Below, in pieces: positions 33,898 to 43,473 of a stretch of 64,000 nucleotides of DNA. Origin of the DNA: an uncultured Bacteroidaceae bacterium. Lineage in GTDB: Bacteria; Bacteroidota; Bacteroidia; Bacteroidales; Bacteroidaceae. The notes beneath the pieces are model-generated. The model ran no database searches and was not told where the DNA came from. It saw nothing but the letters and a program-made list of their open reading frames with translations. The DNA is taken from NCBI GenBank assembly GCA_905234555.1, contig CAJOHO010000004.1, positions 1-64,000 of the forward strand, read 5' to 3'. The translations under genes were made by a program, and so were the position numbers. Every line of letters begins with the position of its first letter. Within the stretch, counting starts at the first letter, position 1.

Positions 33898-36852
33898 GTG
33901 AAGAAGTACAGGATAAATGGGGCTGGAGCACTGAAAATGACAGTTATAGCGGTGCTCACAGCAGTGCTGATGGCTGCGTGTTTGACGAATAAGAACACGG
34001 GGCTGAGTCGGCGTGTGCAGGCGTTGAAGGCGCTTTACAACACCTATTACAACGGACATGTGGCATTCAGGGAAGGACAACTGGCGCAAACGACCGGCAA
34101 CAAGGATAACTACACGGAGATGCTGCCGTTCTACATCACAGCCAACAAGGCGACGGTGGCGATGGGTAAATCGAACTATGACCGAGCCATCGAGAAATGC
34201 CAGAAGGCCATCAAGCAACATAGCATCACGAAACGACCTGAGCGGAAAAGCAACAAACCGAAGTCGCAGAAGGAGAAAATATGGCTGACCCAGAAGGAAT
34301 ATAACCCGTTCCTCTACAAAGCGTGGTTCCTGATGGGCGAAGCGCAGTTCCGCAAGGGCGAATATATGGAGGCAGCCTCTACGTTTGCCTATATGCAACG
34401 CCTGTATTTTTCGAAACCGGACATCGTGGCGAAAGCCCGTCTGCAGGAAGCCAAATGTTATGCGGAGTTGGAGTGGTTCTACGATGCGGAGAATCTGGTG
34501 AACCAGGCTGCGCGCGACAGCTTCCCTTCGAACCTCGAACCCTTGAAGGCTGCTGTGCTGGCTGACTGCCAGGTGCGTCAGGAACTGTACGAAGAGGCTA
34601 TCCCCAATGTACGCAAGGCGCTGAAGCAGACCAAAGGCACATTGCAGAAAGCCCGTTTGCATTTCCTCTTGGGACAGCTGTGTCATGCGGCGGGTTAGGA
34701 TAAACAGGCATACAAGGAATTCAAGAAGGTGTATGCCATGAATCCGCCTTACGAACTGGCGTTCAACGCTCGCATCCAGCAGACGGAAGTGATGTCGAAG
34801 GGGCAGAGCAAGGCGATGATCCGCAAGCTGCAGTCGATGGCTCGCAACTCCAAGAATAAGGACTATCTGGATCAGGTGTATTATGCCATCGGCAATATCT
34901 ATCTCGCTAACGGTGACACGTTGCATGCCATCTGGGCTTACAACGATGGTGTGGAGAAAAGTACACGCAACGGACTGGAGAAGGGGGTGGTGTGGCTCCA
35001 CCTGGGACAGCTCTACTGGGAACGCGAGGAGTTTGTGAAGGCGCAAGCCTGCTATGCCGGAGCCTTGGGACTGTTCGACAAGGAACGCGACGACTATAAG
35101 GAGATTGACCAACGTGCCAAGATACTGGAAGAACTGCTGCCTCACGCCCAGGCGGTGGAACTGCAAGACAGTCTGCAGGCGTTGGCGCGGATGGATTCGC
35201 TGGATCGTCTGAAAGTGATTGATAAGATCATAGAGGAGGTGAAGAAGACGGAGAAGGAGGAAGCACGAAAGAACGCTGAGGCTCAGAACGCTACGGGAAA
35301 CAACGCAAACCGCAACCAGCAAGCCGCTAATGCAGCTGCCAATACTCAGAACCGTGGAGGACAACCGACGACGGGTGTGTGGTACTTCTATAACCCAGCG
35401 ACGGTGGAGGCCGGCAAGAAAGAGTTCCAGAAGAAATGGGGACAGATTGAACTGGCCGACGACTGGCGACGTAAGAACAAGACGGTGTTGGCTGACTTCA
35501 ACGACGAAAACGCGGAAGCCAACGACTCTGTGAGTGTGGACAAACCCGACGGCACCGGTGAGGTGAAGGATGCGCAGGGCGGAAACGGAAATGGCGAAGG
35601 AGAAGACGGCGAACTGAGTGAAGAGGAAAAGAAACGGCAGGAATACGAGAGTAATCCTCACCGTCGTGAATATTACCTGAAGGATATCCCCTTCACCGAC
35701 GAACAGATGGCGGCTTCGAACGCTGCACTGGTGGACGGTCTCTACAACTCAGCCATTATCTATAAGGACCGCATGGAGAACTTCCCGTTGGCAGAACGTA
35801 CGTTCCAGCGGGTGCTGCTCGACTTCCCCGAATACGAACATATTGACGAGACGTACTACAACCTCTTCCAGCTCTATTCTCGCATCGGACGCACGGCTGA
35901 CGCAGCCGATTACAAGAAGTTGCTGATTGACGGGTTCCCTGAGAACGAACACGCCATCCTTGTGTCCGACCCTAACTTTGAGTTCAAGGGACGCTACGGA
36001 AAGCAGATTGAGGATTCGCTCTATCAGGAGGCTTACGACGCCTTCCAGACAGGCAATTATGACAAAGTGATAGCCAACAACACTTATACGGAGAAAGAAT
36101 ATCCCAAAGGTGACAACCGTGCTCGCTTCATGTTCCTCGATGCGATGAGCCGACTGGAGAAAGGTGAACGTCAGCAGTTCCTGGGTAGCATGAAGGCCAT
36201 CGTGGAGAAATATCCCAAGAGTACGGTGAGCGAATTGGCTGGCCTCTATGTGAAGGGCTTGCAGGAAGGACGTATCCTCGCCAGCGGTAAGATGGACATG
36301 GGCTCCATCTGGGACCGCCGTATGGGTGGACTGCTGGCAGCAGGCGATTCGCTTTCTGCCGACACGATCTTCCTTCCAGAGCGAAACACCAACTTCCTCT
36401 TTATCATTGCTTACGAGCACGACTCCATCAACGAGAACCAGCTGCTCTTCGAAGTGGCTCGCTATAACTTTACCAGCTTTGCTGTCCGCAACTTCGATAT
36501 CTCCATAGACCGAACCGACGGCATCGACATGCTGCAAGTGCGCACGTTCAACAACTACGAAGAGGCTTACGTCTATCTCCACCGCCTGCTCAACGACGAG
36601 GATATGGCTTACAAGCTCGAAGGTCTCCATCCGTTCATCATCAGCGAGGAGAACCTCAAACTGCTGTTGCGCGGCAAGAGTTTTGGCGAGTATTTCGACT
36701 TCTACGACGAGCACTTCGACCGTGTGGGTCTTCTCCGTGTGGATGACAACAGTCTGGACGAACCCACCGAAATCCTCACGCCCGACGAGCTGGAGGAACT
36801 GGAAGAAACGGACGAAGAGGAATACGAAGACGAATACGACGAAGTGTTCTGA
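33898..36852 (+). pseudogene. porW: PorW/SprE-like T9SS lipoprotein with an in-frame TAG
   Basis: One reading frame is interrupted by TAG at 34696-34698. Upstream are 266 residues: lipobox 'LMAAC', then 'NTYYNGHVAFREGQLAQTTGNKDNYTEMLPFY', the typical start of PorW/SprE, then TPR helices. Downstream the same frame continues without loss for 717 residues ('DKQAYKEFKKVYAMNPPYELAFNARI', more TPRs, an acidic tail). The stop falls inside a TPR, so both halves belong to one protein of about 984 residues. PorW/SprE is needed for T9SS secretion and gliding in other Bacteroidetes. CAG to TAG is the simplest change. It may be a real nonsense mutation, a sequencing error or suppressed translation. The start is GTG 33898 or ATG 33937. 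It lies directly upstream of porX. Confidence 0.8.
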
Positions 36853-36854
36853 CG

Positions 36855-36911
36855 GGACTCGGAGTACTCGGAAATCGGAATACTCGGAGTACTCCGAGTA
36901 CTCAGAAATCG
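36855..36911. repeat. CGGAGTACTCCGAGTACTC repeat block, copy 2
   Basis: Four or five units of actcggagtactc/aatactcggagt with overlapping GAGTACTC palindromes and agaaatcg words lie between porW and porX. The block can fold into alternative hairpins. Confidence 0.8.
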
Positions 36912-36928
36912 AAAAAAAACAAAGGCTT

Positions 36929-38473
36929 ATGAATACGCTGCTATGGGTTGACGACGAGATTGAACTTCTGAAACCCTACATCATCTTTCTGGAGAAAAAA
37001 GACTATCAGGTGCTGACCGCCACCAACGGGCAGGACGCCCTTGATCTGTGCCAGTCCTCACCCATCGACCTCATCTTCCTCGATGAGAATATGCCTGGTC
37101 TGAGCGGACTGGAAACCCTCTCTCGTATCAAGGAAATCAACAGCTCCATCCCTGTGGTGATGGTGACGAAGAGTGAGGAGGAGAACATCATGGATCAGGC
37201 CATCGGCTCGAAGATTGCCGACTATCTCATCAAGCCCGTAAACCCCAGCCAGATATTGCTGACATTGAAGAAACACCTGCACAAACGTGCTATCGAGACG
37301 GAGGTGACCAACACCAGCTACCAGCAGAACTTCTCGAAGATTGGTATGCAGATCAACGACAGCTATAGTCTGGAAGAATGGGTGGAGGTGTATAAGCGGC
37401 TGGTTTATTGGGAACTGGAACTGGCGGAGACCAACAGCTCGATGACGGAGATGCTGCAGATGCAGAAAGCAGAAGCCAATCAGGAGTTTGCAAAATTTGT
37501 CACCAAGAACTATATGGGTTGGCTCAACGACCCAGAGCACCGTCCGATGATGAGTCCGGACATTTTCAAACGCAAGGTGTTCCCGTTACTCAATCAGGGT
37601 GAGCAGGTCTATCTCGTTGTCTTCGACAACCTGCGCTACGACCAATGGCGTATCATCAGCCAGCAGCTTACCGACGACTTCACCATCGACGAAGAGCTTT
37701 ATCTTTCAATCCTGCCTACAGCGACACAGTATGCCCGCAACGCCATCTTCTCGGGTCTGCTGCCCAGCCAGATTGCCTCGATGTACCCCAGCCTGTGGGT
37801 GGATGAAGACGAGGAGGAAGGTAAGAACCTGAACGAGGAACCGCTTATCCAGACACAGCTCGACCGCTACCGCCGTCGCGAGCAGTTCTCCTATTCCAAG
37901 CTCAATCACTCAGCCGATACGGAGAAGCTCGTGGGGCAGTTCCGCCAACTCTCTTCCAAGCAGCTCAACGTCATCGTCGTGAACTTCATCGATATGCTTT
38001 CTCATGCCCGTACGGAATCGACGATGGTGCGCGAACTGGCCAGCGACGAGATTGCCTACCGCAGCATCACGGCTTCGTGGTTCCGCCACAGCCCCGTCCG
38101 CGAACTCTTCAGCGCCTTGGCTCACACCAATGCACGCATCATCATTACCACGGACCACGGATCCATCCGCGTGAACACGCCGACCAAGGTGATTGGCGAC
38201 CGCAATACGAATACGAATCTGCGCTATAAGCTGGGCAAGAATCTCTCCTACAACGCCAAGGATGTCTATGCCATGAAGAATCCGAAGGAGGCGTTTCTGC
38301 CTGCCCCCAACCTTTCCACTTCGTATATCTTTGCGAAGAACGACACCTTCTTCGCCTATCCCAACAATTACAACTATTACGTTTCTTATTACCGTAACAC
38401 GTTCCAGCACGGCGGCATCTCAATGGAGGAAATGCTCATTCCGCTCGTCACCCTCCAAAGCAAACAACGATAA
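36929..38473 (+). CDS. porX: PorX, T9SS response regulator with PglZ domain
   Basis: The N-terminal receiver domain (about 1-120) has the acidic pair Asp8/Asp9, the phosphoacceptor Asp52 in 'DLIFLDENMPG' and the conserved Lys in 'YLIKPVNPSQI'. A helical linker leads to a PglZ/alkaline-phosphatase-fold domain (about 200-505; 'VYLVVFDNLRYDQWRII', 'LPTATQYARNAIFSGLLP', 'ARIIITTDHGSI'). This is the architecture of PorX, which is phosphorylated by PorY and controls T9SS gene expression. Its PglZ domain has reported phosphodiesterase activity. The length is 514 residues. ATG 36929 gives the expected 'MNTLLWVDDE' N-terminus. It follows the porW-like gene and a repeat block. Confidence 0.94.
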   Translation: MNTLLWVDDEIELLKPYIIFLEKKDYQVLTATNGQDALDLCQSSPIDLIFLDENMPGLSGLETLSRIKEINSSIPVVMVTKSEEENIMDQAIGSKIADYLIKPVNPSQILLTLKKHLHKRAIETEVTNTSYQQNFSKIGMQINDSYSLEEWVEVYKRLVYWELELAETNSSMTEMLQMQKAEANQEFAKFVTKNYMGWLNDPEHRPMMSPDIFKRKVFPLLNQGEQVYLVVFDNLRYDQWRIISQQLTDDFTIDEELYLSILPTATQYARNAIFSGLLPSQIASMYPSLWVDEDEEEGKNLNEEPLIQTQLDRYRRREQFSYSKLNHSADTEKLVGQFRQLSSKQLNVIVVNFIDMLSHARTESTMVRELASDEIAYRSITASWFRHSPVRELFSALAHTNARIIITTDHGSIRVNTPTKVIGDRNTNTNLRYKLGKNLSYNAKDVYAMKNPKEAFLPAPNLSTSYIFAKNDTFFAYPNNYNYYVSYYRNTFQHGGISMEEMLIPLVTLQSKQR

Positions 38474-38508
38474 TTCAGACTTCTGAAGCTATTCTTTTTT
38501 TAACAGCT

Positions 38509-38943
38509 TCACGAATTATTTTTGTTCTGCCAGAGGATGCGGTTGGTGACGCGTTCGGCTGAGATGAGGCGACCGTCCTCACCCAAAATCTCCACGTTCC
38601 ATACGTGGGTGCTGTGTGCTGCATGAAGCAGACGGGCGCGTCCATAGACTTTCCCCTCGGTATCAGACATCTGGAGGTGGGTGCCGCTGACTTCCGTCCC
38701 ACAAATCAGTCCGTCGGGATTGAAACCGATGACGTGGAGTGAACCCACGCCGGCAAGTGTCTCCGCCAAAGCCAGAGAGGCTCCACCGTGAAGGATTCCG
38801 AAGTACTGACGAACGGTAGGGGTAATGGGCATTTCGCAACGGGCATATTCGTCGTCGCTGGGAAGGAAGCGCATCTGCATGGCTTCCACCATCGTTCCGT
38901 GCATCCTTTCATGCACGATGTCACATTCTTGTTGAGTTAACAC
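38509..38943 (-). CDS. PaaI-type hotdog-fold thioesterase
   Basis: A 144-residue single hotdog domain: 'FGILHGGASLALAETLAGVGS' carries the typical HGG...E active-site helix, with 'VYGRARLLHAAHSTHVWNVEI' as the second strand pair. The family hydrolyses acyl- or aryl-CoA thioesters; members near menaquinone genes act on DHNA-CoA, but no men gene is seen here, so the substrate stays open. It is convergent with porX and divergent from miaB. Confidence 0.85.
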   Translation of the reverse strand: MLTQQECDIVHERMHGTMVEAMQMRFLPSDDEYARCEMPITPTVRQYFGILHGGASLALAETLAGVGSLHVIGFNPDGLICGTEVSGTHLQMSDTEGKVYGRARLLHAAHSTHVWNVEILGEDGRLISAERVTNRILWQNKNNS

Positions 38944-38948
38944 TGGAT

Positions 38949-38981
38949 AATTTACGGATTTACGATTTACGATTTACAAAT
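38949..38981. repeat. ATTTACGATTTACGATTTAC repeat
   Basis: Three tandem atttacg(a/g) units lie upstream of the thioesterase gene. This is the reverse complement of the taaatcg units found in aroA and at 12953-13031. Confidence 0.75.
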
Positions 38982-39017
38982 TCGTGTTTCTGTGCTTGAT
39001 ATTCGCAGAAAACAATG

Positions 39018-39025
39018 CAAAGTTA
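39018..39025 (-). promoter_or_regulatory. -7 box of the thioesterase gene
   Basis: TAACTTTG on the minus strand, about 75 bp before the ATG at 38943. No convincing -33 TTTG is at the proper distance. Confidence 0.45.
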
Positions 39026-39055
39026 CGAAAAAAAATCCATTTATCAGATTTTTAT

Positions 39056-39086
39056 TTTGTATTGTGCTCATTTATCCTTACCTTTG
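39056..39086 (+). promoter_or_regulatory. Promoter of miaB
   Basis: TTTG (39056-39059), 19 bp, TACCTTTG (39079-39086): a full match to the Bacteroidetes consensus. It probably serves miaB and perhaps the ftsX group behind it. Confidence 0.78.
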
Positions 39087-39159
39087 CAACGATTTTTGTT
39101 AAATTAGGGTAAGAATGCGCCTGATTTAACGTCTGTTGTTTCAAGAAATTGGTTGAACA

Positions 39160-40497
39160 TTGAAGAAACTTTACATAGAGACATACGGTTGTCAGATGAA
39201 CGTGGCAGACAGCGAGGTGATTGCGTCTGTCATGAAGATGGCTGGTTACGAGACCTGTGAAGGGCTGGACGAAGCAGATGCCGTCTTGCTGAACACTTGT
39301 TCCGTTCGCGATAATGCCGAACAGAAGATTCTGCACAGGTTGGAAGCCCTCCATGCAGAACAGGAGAAGCGCAAGAAGGACAACCGCAGACTGATTATCG
39401 GTGTGGTGGGCTGTATGGCAGAACGTGTGCAGGACGACCTCATCGATCATCATCATGCTGACATCGTGGCTGGTCCCGACGCCTATCTCTCGCTGCCAGA
39501 ACTGTTTGCTGCCGCTGAGGTGGGTGAACGTGCCATCAATGTGCAGCTCTCCACTACGGAGACCTACCGTGATGTGTTGCCACAACGCATCCACGCCAAT
39601 CATATCAGCGGCTTCGTCAGCATCATGCGTGGCTGCAACAACTTCTGTCATTACTGCATCGTGCCCTACACCCGCGGACGTGAACGCAGTCGTGATGTGG
39701 AGAGCATCCTGGCTGAAGTGCGTGACTTGAGTGAACGTGGATTCAAGGAAGTGACGCTGCTGGGACAGAATGTGAATTCGTACAAAAGCCTCCTTCCCTC
39801 CGAAAAAGGGGGAGAAGTTACGTTCCCTGTGCTCCTAAAGACCGTGGCTGAGGCTTTTCCGAAGATGCGTATCCGTTTCACGACGTCGCATCCAAAGGAT
39901 ATGAGTGACGAGACGTTGCAAGTGATTGCCGATTGCCCCAACGTGTGCAAACATATCCATCTGCCTGTGCAGAGCGGCAGCGACCGCATCCTGCAGCTGA
40001 TGAACCGCAAGTACACCCGTGAATGGTACTTGGACCGAGTAGCAGCCATACGTCGTATTGTTCCGGATTGTGGACTTACTACCGACATCTTCGTGGGTTA
40101 TCACTCTGAGACGGAAGAAGACCACCAACTCTCGCTTTCGCTGATGCGTGAGGTGGGTTACGACTCCGCCTTTATGTTCAAGTATTCGGAACGTCCTGGT
40201 ACCTACGCGTCGAAGCACCTGCCCGACGATGTGCCTGAAGAGGTGAAGCTACGTCGTCTGAACGAGATGATTGCCTTGCAGAACGAACTTTCGGCAGAGA
40301 GTTATCGTCGCGACATCGGCAAAGAGTTCGAGGTGTTGGTCGAAGGGGTGAGCAAACGCTCCCGTGAGCAGTTGTTCGGACGTACGGAGCAGAACAAAGT
40401 CGTGGTGTTCGACAGAGGCAAGTATCGCATCGGCGACTTCGTGAGAGTCCGCATCACCGATGCCTCTTCCGCCACGTTGAAAGGCGAAACGATTTGA
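39160..40497 (+). CDS. miaB: tRNA-2-methylthio-N6-dimethylallyladenosine synthase
   Basis: A radical-SAM methylthiotransferase acting on i6A37 of tRNA. The UPF0004 domain has the first-cluster Cys in 'TYGCQMN', 'LLNTCSVR' and 'VGCMAER'. The radical SAM motif CxxxCxxC lies in 'CNNFCHYCIVPYTRGRERS', and a C-terminal TRAM domain ends the protein. It has 445 residues. TTG at 39160 is the only start that keeps 'KKLYIETYGCQMN', since TGA is two codons upstream. A short C-rich repeat inserts 'KSLLPSEKGGE' between 'LLGQNVNSY' and 'VTFPVLLKTV', a loop in homologues. Confidence 0.95.
   Translation: MKKLYIETYGCQMNVADSEVIASVMKMAGYETCEGLDEADAVLLNTCSVRDNAEQKILHRLEALHAEQEKRKKDNRRLIIGVVGCMAERVQDDLIDHHHADIVAGPDAYLSLPELFAAAEVGERAINVQLSTTETYRDVLPQRIHANHISGFVSIMRGCNNFCHYCIVPYTRGRERSRDVESILAEVRDLSERGFKEVTLLGQNVNSYKSLLPSEKGGEVTFPVLLKTVAEAFPKMRIRFTTSHPKDMSDETLQVIADCPNVCKHIHLPVQSGSDRILQLMNRKYTREWYLDRVAAIRRIVPDCGLTTDIFVGYHSETEEDHQLSLSLMREVGYDSAFMFKYSERPGTYASKHLPDDVPEEVKLRRLNEMIALQNELSAESYRRDIGKEFEVLVEGVSKRSREQLFGRTEQNKVVVFDRGKYRIGDFVRVRITDASSATLKGETI
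39788..39816. repeat. C-rich dispersed repeat inside miaB
   Basis: The block gcctccttccctccgaaaaa followed by gggggagaa is in frame and adds about ten residues to a surface loop of MiaB. Confidence 0.7.
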
Positions 40498-40518
40498 AAT
40501 CGAAAAAATCAAAACAAA

Positions 40519-41385
40519 GTGCATAAGAAATCAAAACTTTTGAGTACGCAGTTCCTGACCTCCCTCATCAGCACGACGCTGGTGTTGGTGCTGTTGGGAA
40601 CAGTTGTGTTTTTTGTGCTGCTGGCCCCACGTTTGGCAAACAGCCTTCGTGAGAACACGAATATGACGGTTTATCTGGCAGAAACAGCCGATTCCGCCCA
40701 TTCCGTTCAGTTGGCAGACCGATTGAAGACAGCTCCTTACGTGAGGCAGCTGGAATATATCTCTAAGGAGAGTGCGATGGAAGCTATTGCTGCGGAACTA
40801 GGTTCCGACTCGCTGACGTTTGCCGACTACAATCCCTTGTCGGATGTCTTCGTGCTGAATGTGGTGGCTGACTATGCCAACAACGACAGCATGGAGATGG
40901 TTTCGGCACAACTGCGGCAGGAAAAGCTGGTGGATGAGGTGGTGTATGAGAAGGATGTGACAGCGTCGGTGAACCGTGTGCTGCATAGGGTGAACCTCGT
41001 TCTGCTCGTTGTCGCAGTGCTGTTCCTGCTGATTTCCTTCCAACTCATCAAAGACACGGTGAGCCTGACGATTTTCGCACAACGCTTCACGCTGAACACG
41101 ATGAAGCTGGTGGGAGCCTCGTGGGGATTTATTCGTCGTCCCTTCCTTAATAAGGCTTTGTTGCTCGGACTGATCGCCTCAGTCGTTGCTGCTGGCATCA
41201 TCTATGTAGGTATGCAGCAACTGATGCGTTTCGTTCCTGAGCTGGAAGGAGTGACCGACCTGCAGCTTTGGCTGATGGTGGGTGGGGCAGTGTTGCTGTT
41301 CGGACTCCTCATCACGTTCGTCTGCACTTTCCTCTCGCTGCGCAAATACCTCAAGATGAGCAGTAATGCGCTGTATCATGTGTAA
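40519..41385 (+). CDS. ftsX: Cell division protein FtsX
   Basis: Permease-like partner of FtsE, linking the divisome to peptidoglycan hydrolases. It has four membrane helices (first at about 16-38, then three in the C-terminal half: 'LLVVAVLFLLISFQLI', 'ALLLGLIASVVAAGIIYVG', 'LWLMVGGAVLLFGLLITFVC') and a periplasmic loop between helices 1 and 2. It has 288 residues. GTG 40519 is the probable start, 21 bp after miaB. ftsE is not in this window. Confidence 0.9.
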   Translation: MHKKSKLLSTQFLTSLISTTLVLVLLGTVVFFVLLAPRLANSLRENTNMTVYLAETADSAHSVQLADRLKTAPYVRQLEYISKESAMEAIAAELGSDSLTFADYNPLSDVFVLNVVADYANNDSMEMVSAQLRQEKLVDEVVYEKDVTASVNRVLHRVNLVLLVVAVLFLLISFQLIKDTVSLTIFAQRFTLNTMKLVGASWGFIRRPFLNKALLLGLIASVVAAGIIYVGMQQLMRFVPELEGVTDLQLWLMVGGAVLLFGLLITFVCTFLSLRKYLKMSSNALYHV

Positions 41386-41405
41386 CACAATAATAAGATA
41401 TAACA

Positions 41406-41678
41406 ATGAAGAAAAATTTTGCATTTGAAAAGATGAACTACATCCTGTTGATAGCTGGTGTGGTTGTCATTATTCTGGGTTTTATCCTGATGACGGGTGC
41501 TCCCACGACGGAGCAGGCCTACAATCCCGACATTTTCAGTACTCGCCGCATTGTCATCGGTCCGATGGTGGCTCTCTTGGGTTTCATCTCCATCATCGTT
41601 GCCATCCTGTGGAGAACTCCCTCCAAGTCTGCTGACAAAGAAGAGGATACGGTTCCTTTCTACAAGAGAGAAAGGTGA
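41406..41678 (+). CDS. DUF3098 small membrane protein
   Basis: A 90-residue protein with two membrane helices ('YILLIAGVVVIILGFILM', 'VIGPMVALLGFISIIVAIL') and the DUF3098 features 'FAFEKMNY' and 'YNPDIFSTRRI'. It is always small and restricted to Bacteroidetes, and it sits between ftsX and uppP in the conserved gene order. The function is not established; the context suggests the cell envelope or division. Confidence 0.88.
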   Translation: MKKNFAFEKMNYILLIAGVVVIILGFILMTGAPTTEQAYNPDIFSTRRIVIGPMVALLGFISIIVAILWRTPSKSADKEEDTVPFYKRER

Positions 41679-41681
41679 GAT

Positions 41682-41720
41682 TAATTCATAATTTATAATG
41701 CATAATGCATAATTCATAAT
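41682..41720. repeat. AATTCATAATTTATAATGCATAAT repeat before uppP
   Basis: Tandem attcataat/atgcataat units run into the uppP start codon; the last unit ends cataATGG. It belongs to the attcataat family. Confidence 0.8.
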
Positions 41721-42558
41721 GGATTGGTTACAGGCCCTGTTGATGGGCATTTTTCAAGGACTGACGGAGTATCTGCCCGTCAGCAGTAGCGGTCACTTGG
41801 CGATTGCCGGTGAGTTGCTGGGTGTGCAAGACCCCGATAAAGTGTTGGTGTTCACCATTGCCGTTCATGTAGCGACGGTGTTGAGCACATTGGTGATTCT
41901 CTGGAAAGAAGTATCATGGATTTTCTGCGGACTGTTCAAGACGGGAAAGTCCATCGTGCCTAGTCCTTACGGCGTCCGTTGCTTAAACCGTGAACAGAAC
42001 TACGTACTCTGCATCCTCGTCTCCATGATTCCTGTGGCGATCGTCGGCTTCTTCTTCAAGGATCAGCTGGAGGCAGCTTTCTCCAGTCTGATGGTGGTGG
42101 GTGTCTGTTTGATGGTGACAGCAGCCTTGCTGAGTTTTGCCCACTACGCAAGACCTCGCATCAAGGAACATATCTCGATGGGTCACTCCTTCGTCATCGG
42201 TATCGCACAGGCTGTGGCTGTGTTGCCAGGCATTTCGCGATCTGGTTCCACCATCGCCACAGGTCTGCTTTTAGGCAATAAGAAAGAAGAGCTGGCTAAG
42301 TTCTCTTTTCTCATGGTGATTCCTCCCATTTTGGGTGAAGCTTTGCTCAACGTGAAGGACATCATGGAGGTGGGCGTAGAGAAGGCGATGAGTGGCATCA
42401 GCACGATGGCGCTGGTTGTCGGTTTCCTGGCTGCCTTCATCACAGGCTGTATCGCCTGTCGCTGGATGATCAGCATCGTGAAGCGAGGCAAACTCATCTA
42501 TTTCGCTGTCTATTGCGCCATTGTTGGTTTGGCAACCATCATCTGGCAACTTTTTTAA
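41719..42558 (+). CDS. uppP: Undecaprenyl-diphosphatase
   Basis: A BacA/UppP membrane phosphatase that recycles the C55 lipid carrier for peptidoglycan and glycan synthesis. The first active-site region is '[20 protein letters not shown]' and the second '[18 protein letters not shown]'. It has 279 residues with about eight hydrophobic segments. The start overlaps a repeat. Confidence 0.95.
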   Translation: MDWLQALLMGIFQGLTEYLPVSSSGHLAIAGELLGVQDPDKVLVFTIAVHVATVLSTLVILWKEVSWIFCGLFKTGKSIVPSPYGVRCLNREQNYVLCILVSMIPVAIVGFFFKDQLEAAFSSLMVVGVCLMVTAALLSFAHYARPRIKEHISMGHSFVIGIAQAVAVLPGISRSGSTIATGLLLGNKKEELAKFSFLMVIPPILGEALLNVKDIMEVGVEKAMSGISTMALVVGFLAAFITGCIACRWMISIVKRGKLIYFAVYCAIVGLATIIWQLF

Positions 42559-42579
42559 TCATTACTCATCATCATTTCC

Positions 42580-43386
42580 GTGTTCAATCCTCAAGAAGGC
42601 ATCATTCTCTGTTTCGACAAACCCTACACGATGACCTCGTTCCGTGTGGTGTCGAAAGTGCGTGGCATCCTTAACAACCGTCTGGGCATCAAAAGTCTGA
42701 AGGTGGGACATGCTGGCACGCTCGACCCTTTGGCTACGGGCGTTCTGATTGTCTGTACGGGTAAAGCTACCAAACAGATTGACGAACTGCAGGCTGGCAC
42801 CAAGGAATATATCGCTACCCTCCGACTGGGAGCCACCACCCCTTCCTTCGACCGGGAAACTGCTGAGGATGCCGTTTACCCGACAGCTCACATCACTCGT
42901 GAACTGGTGGAACAGACCTTGCCGAGGTTCATTGGACGCATTGAGCAAATCCCGCCCCGATTCTCTGCTGTGAAGGTAGATGGGAAACGGGCTTTCAAGC
43001 TGGCTCGCAAGGGTGAGGACATTGAGCTGAAACCCAAAGTGCTGGTGATTGACGAGATGGAACTGCTCAGTTGTCATCTGGAGCCATCGGAACAGACGGC
43101 AAGTGCCGCAGAAGCCATCAACATCAAGAAAATGACCCCCGAACGGCTGGAGGCCCTGCTGACACAACCAGCCGACGCAGCTCCTTCCATCACCATTCGC
43201 GTGGTGTGCAGTAAAGGTACCTATATCCGTGCTTTGGCTCGTGACATTGGAGAAGCGTTGGGTAGTGGAGCTTACCTCACTGCCCTTCAGCGTACCCGTG
43301 TTGGCGACTATACCCTTGACCGCTGCCTCCGCATCGACGACTTCGAACAATGGGCAGACCAGAATGTCCTCAATCCCTCAAATTAA
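42580..43386 (+). CDS. truB: tRNA pseudouridine-55 synthase
   Basis: Makes pseudouridine 55 in the T-arm. The catalytic Asp lies in 'VGHAGTLDPLATGVLIV', and 'RFIGRIEQIPPRFSAVKVDGKRAFKLAR' and 'SKGTYIRALARDIGEAL' are family blocks. It has 268 residues. GTG 42580 is the start, 21 bp after uppP, in the conserved Bacteroidetes order. Confidence 0.95.
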   Translation: MFNPQEGIILCFDKPYTMTSFRVVSKVRGILNNRLGIKSLKVGHAGTLDPLATGVLIVCTGKATKQIDELQAGTKEYIATLRLGATTPSFDRETAEDAVYPTAHITRELVEQTLPRFIGRIEQIPPRFSAVKVDGKRAFKLARKGEDIELKPKVLVIDEMELLSCHLEPSEQTASAAEAINIKKMTPERLEALLTQPADAAPSITIRVVCSKGTYIRALARDIGEALGSGAYLTALQRTRVGDYTLDRCLRIDDFEQWADQNVLNPSN

Positions 43387-43389
43387 CTT

Positions 43390-43455
43390 TGAAACTTCGA
43401 AATATCGAAATGTCGAAATCTCGGAGTACTCGAAATAACGAAAAAACGAAGAATC
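43390..43455. repeat. CGAAATATCGAAATGTCGAAATC / GGAGTACTC repeat block, copy 3
   Basis: Units of cgaaat(at/gt/ct) followed by ctcggagtactcg and more cgaaa words lie between truB and queA. It shares units with 36855-36911 and 15412-15453. Confidence 0.75.
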
Positions 43456-43473
43456 CTTTAAATCATTATAGAT

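Noticed and set aside
33754..35661. Minus-strand frame of 635 codons
   Set aside because: It is antisense to the porW-like gene. The product is Leu/His/Arg-rich without a domain, while the plus strand carries clear TPR and lipobox features.
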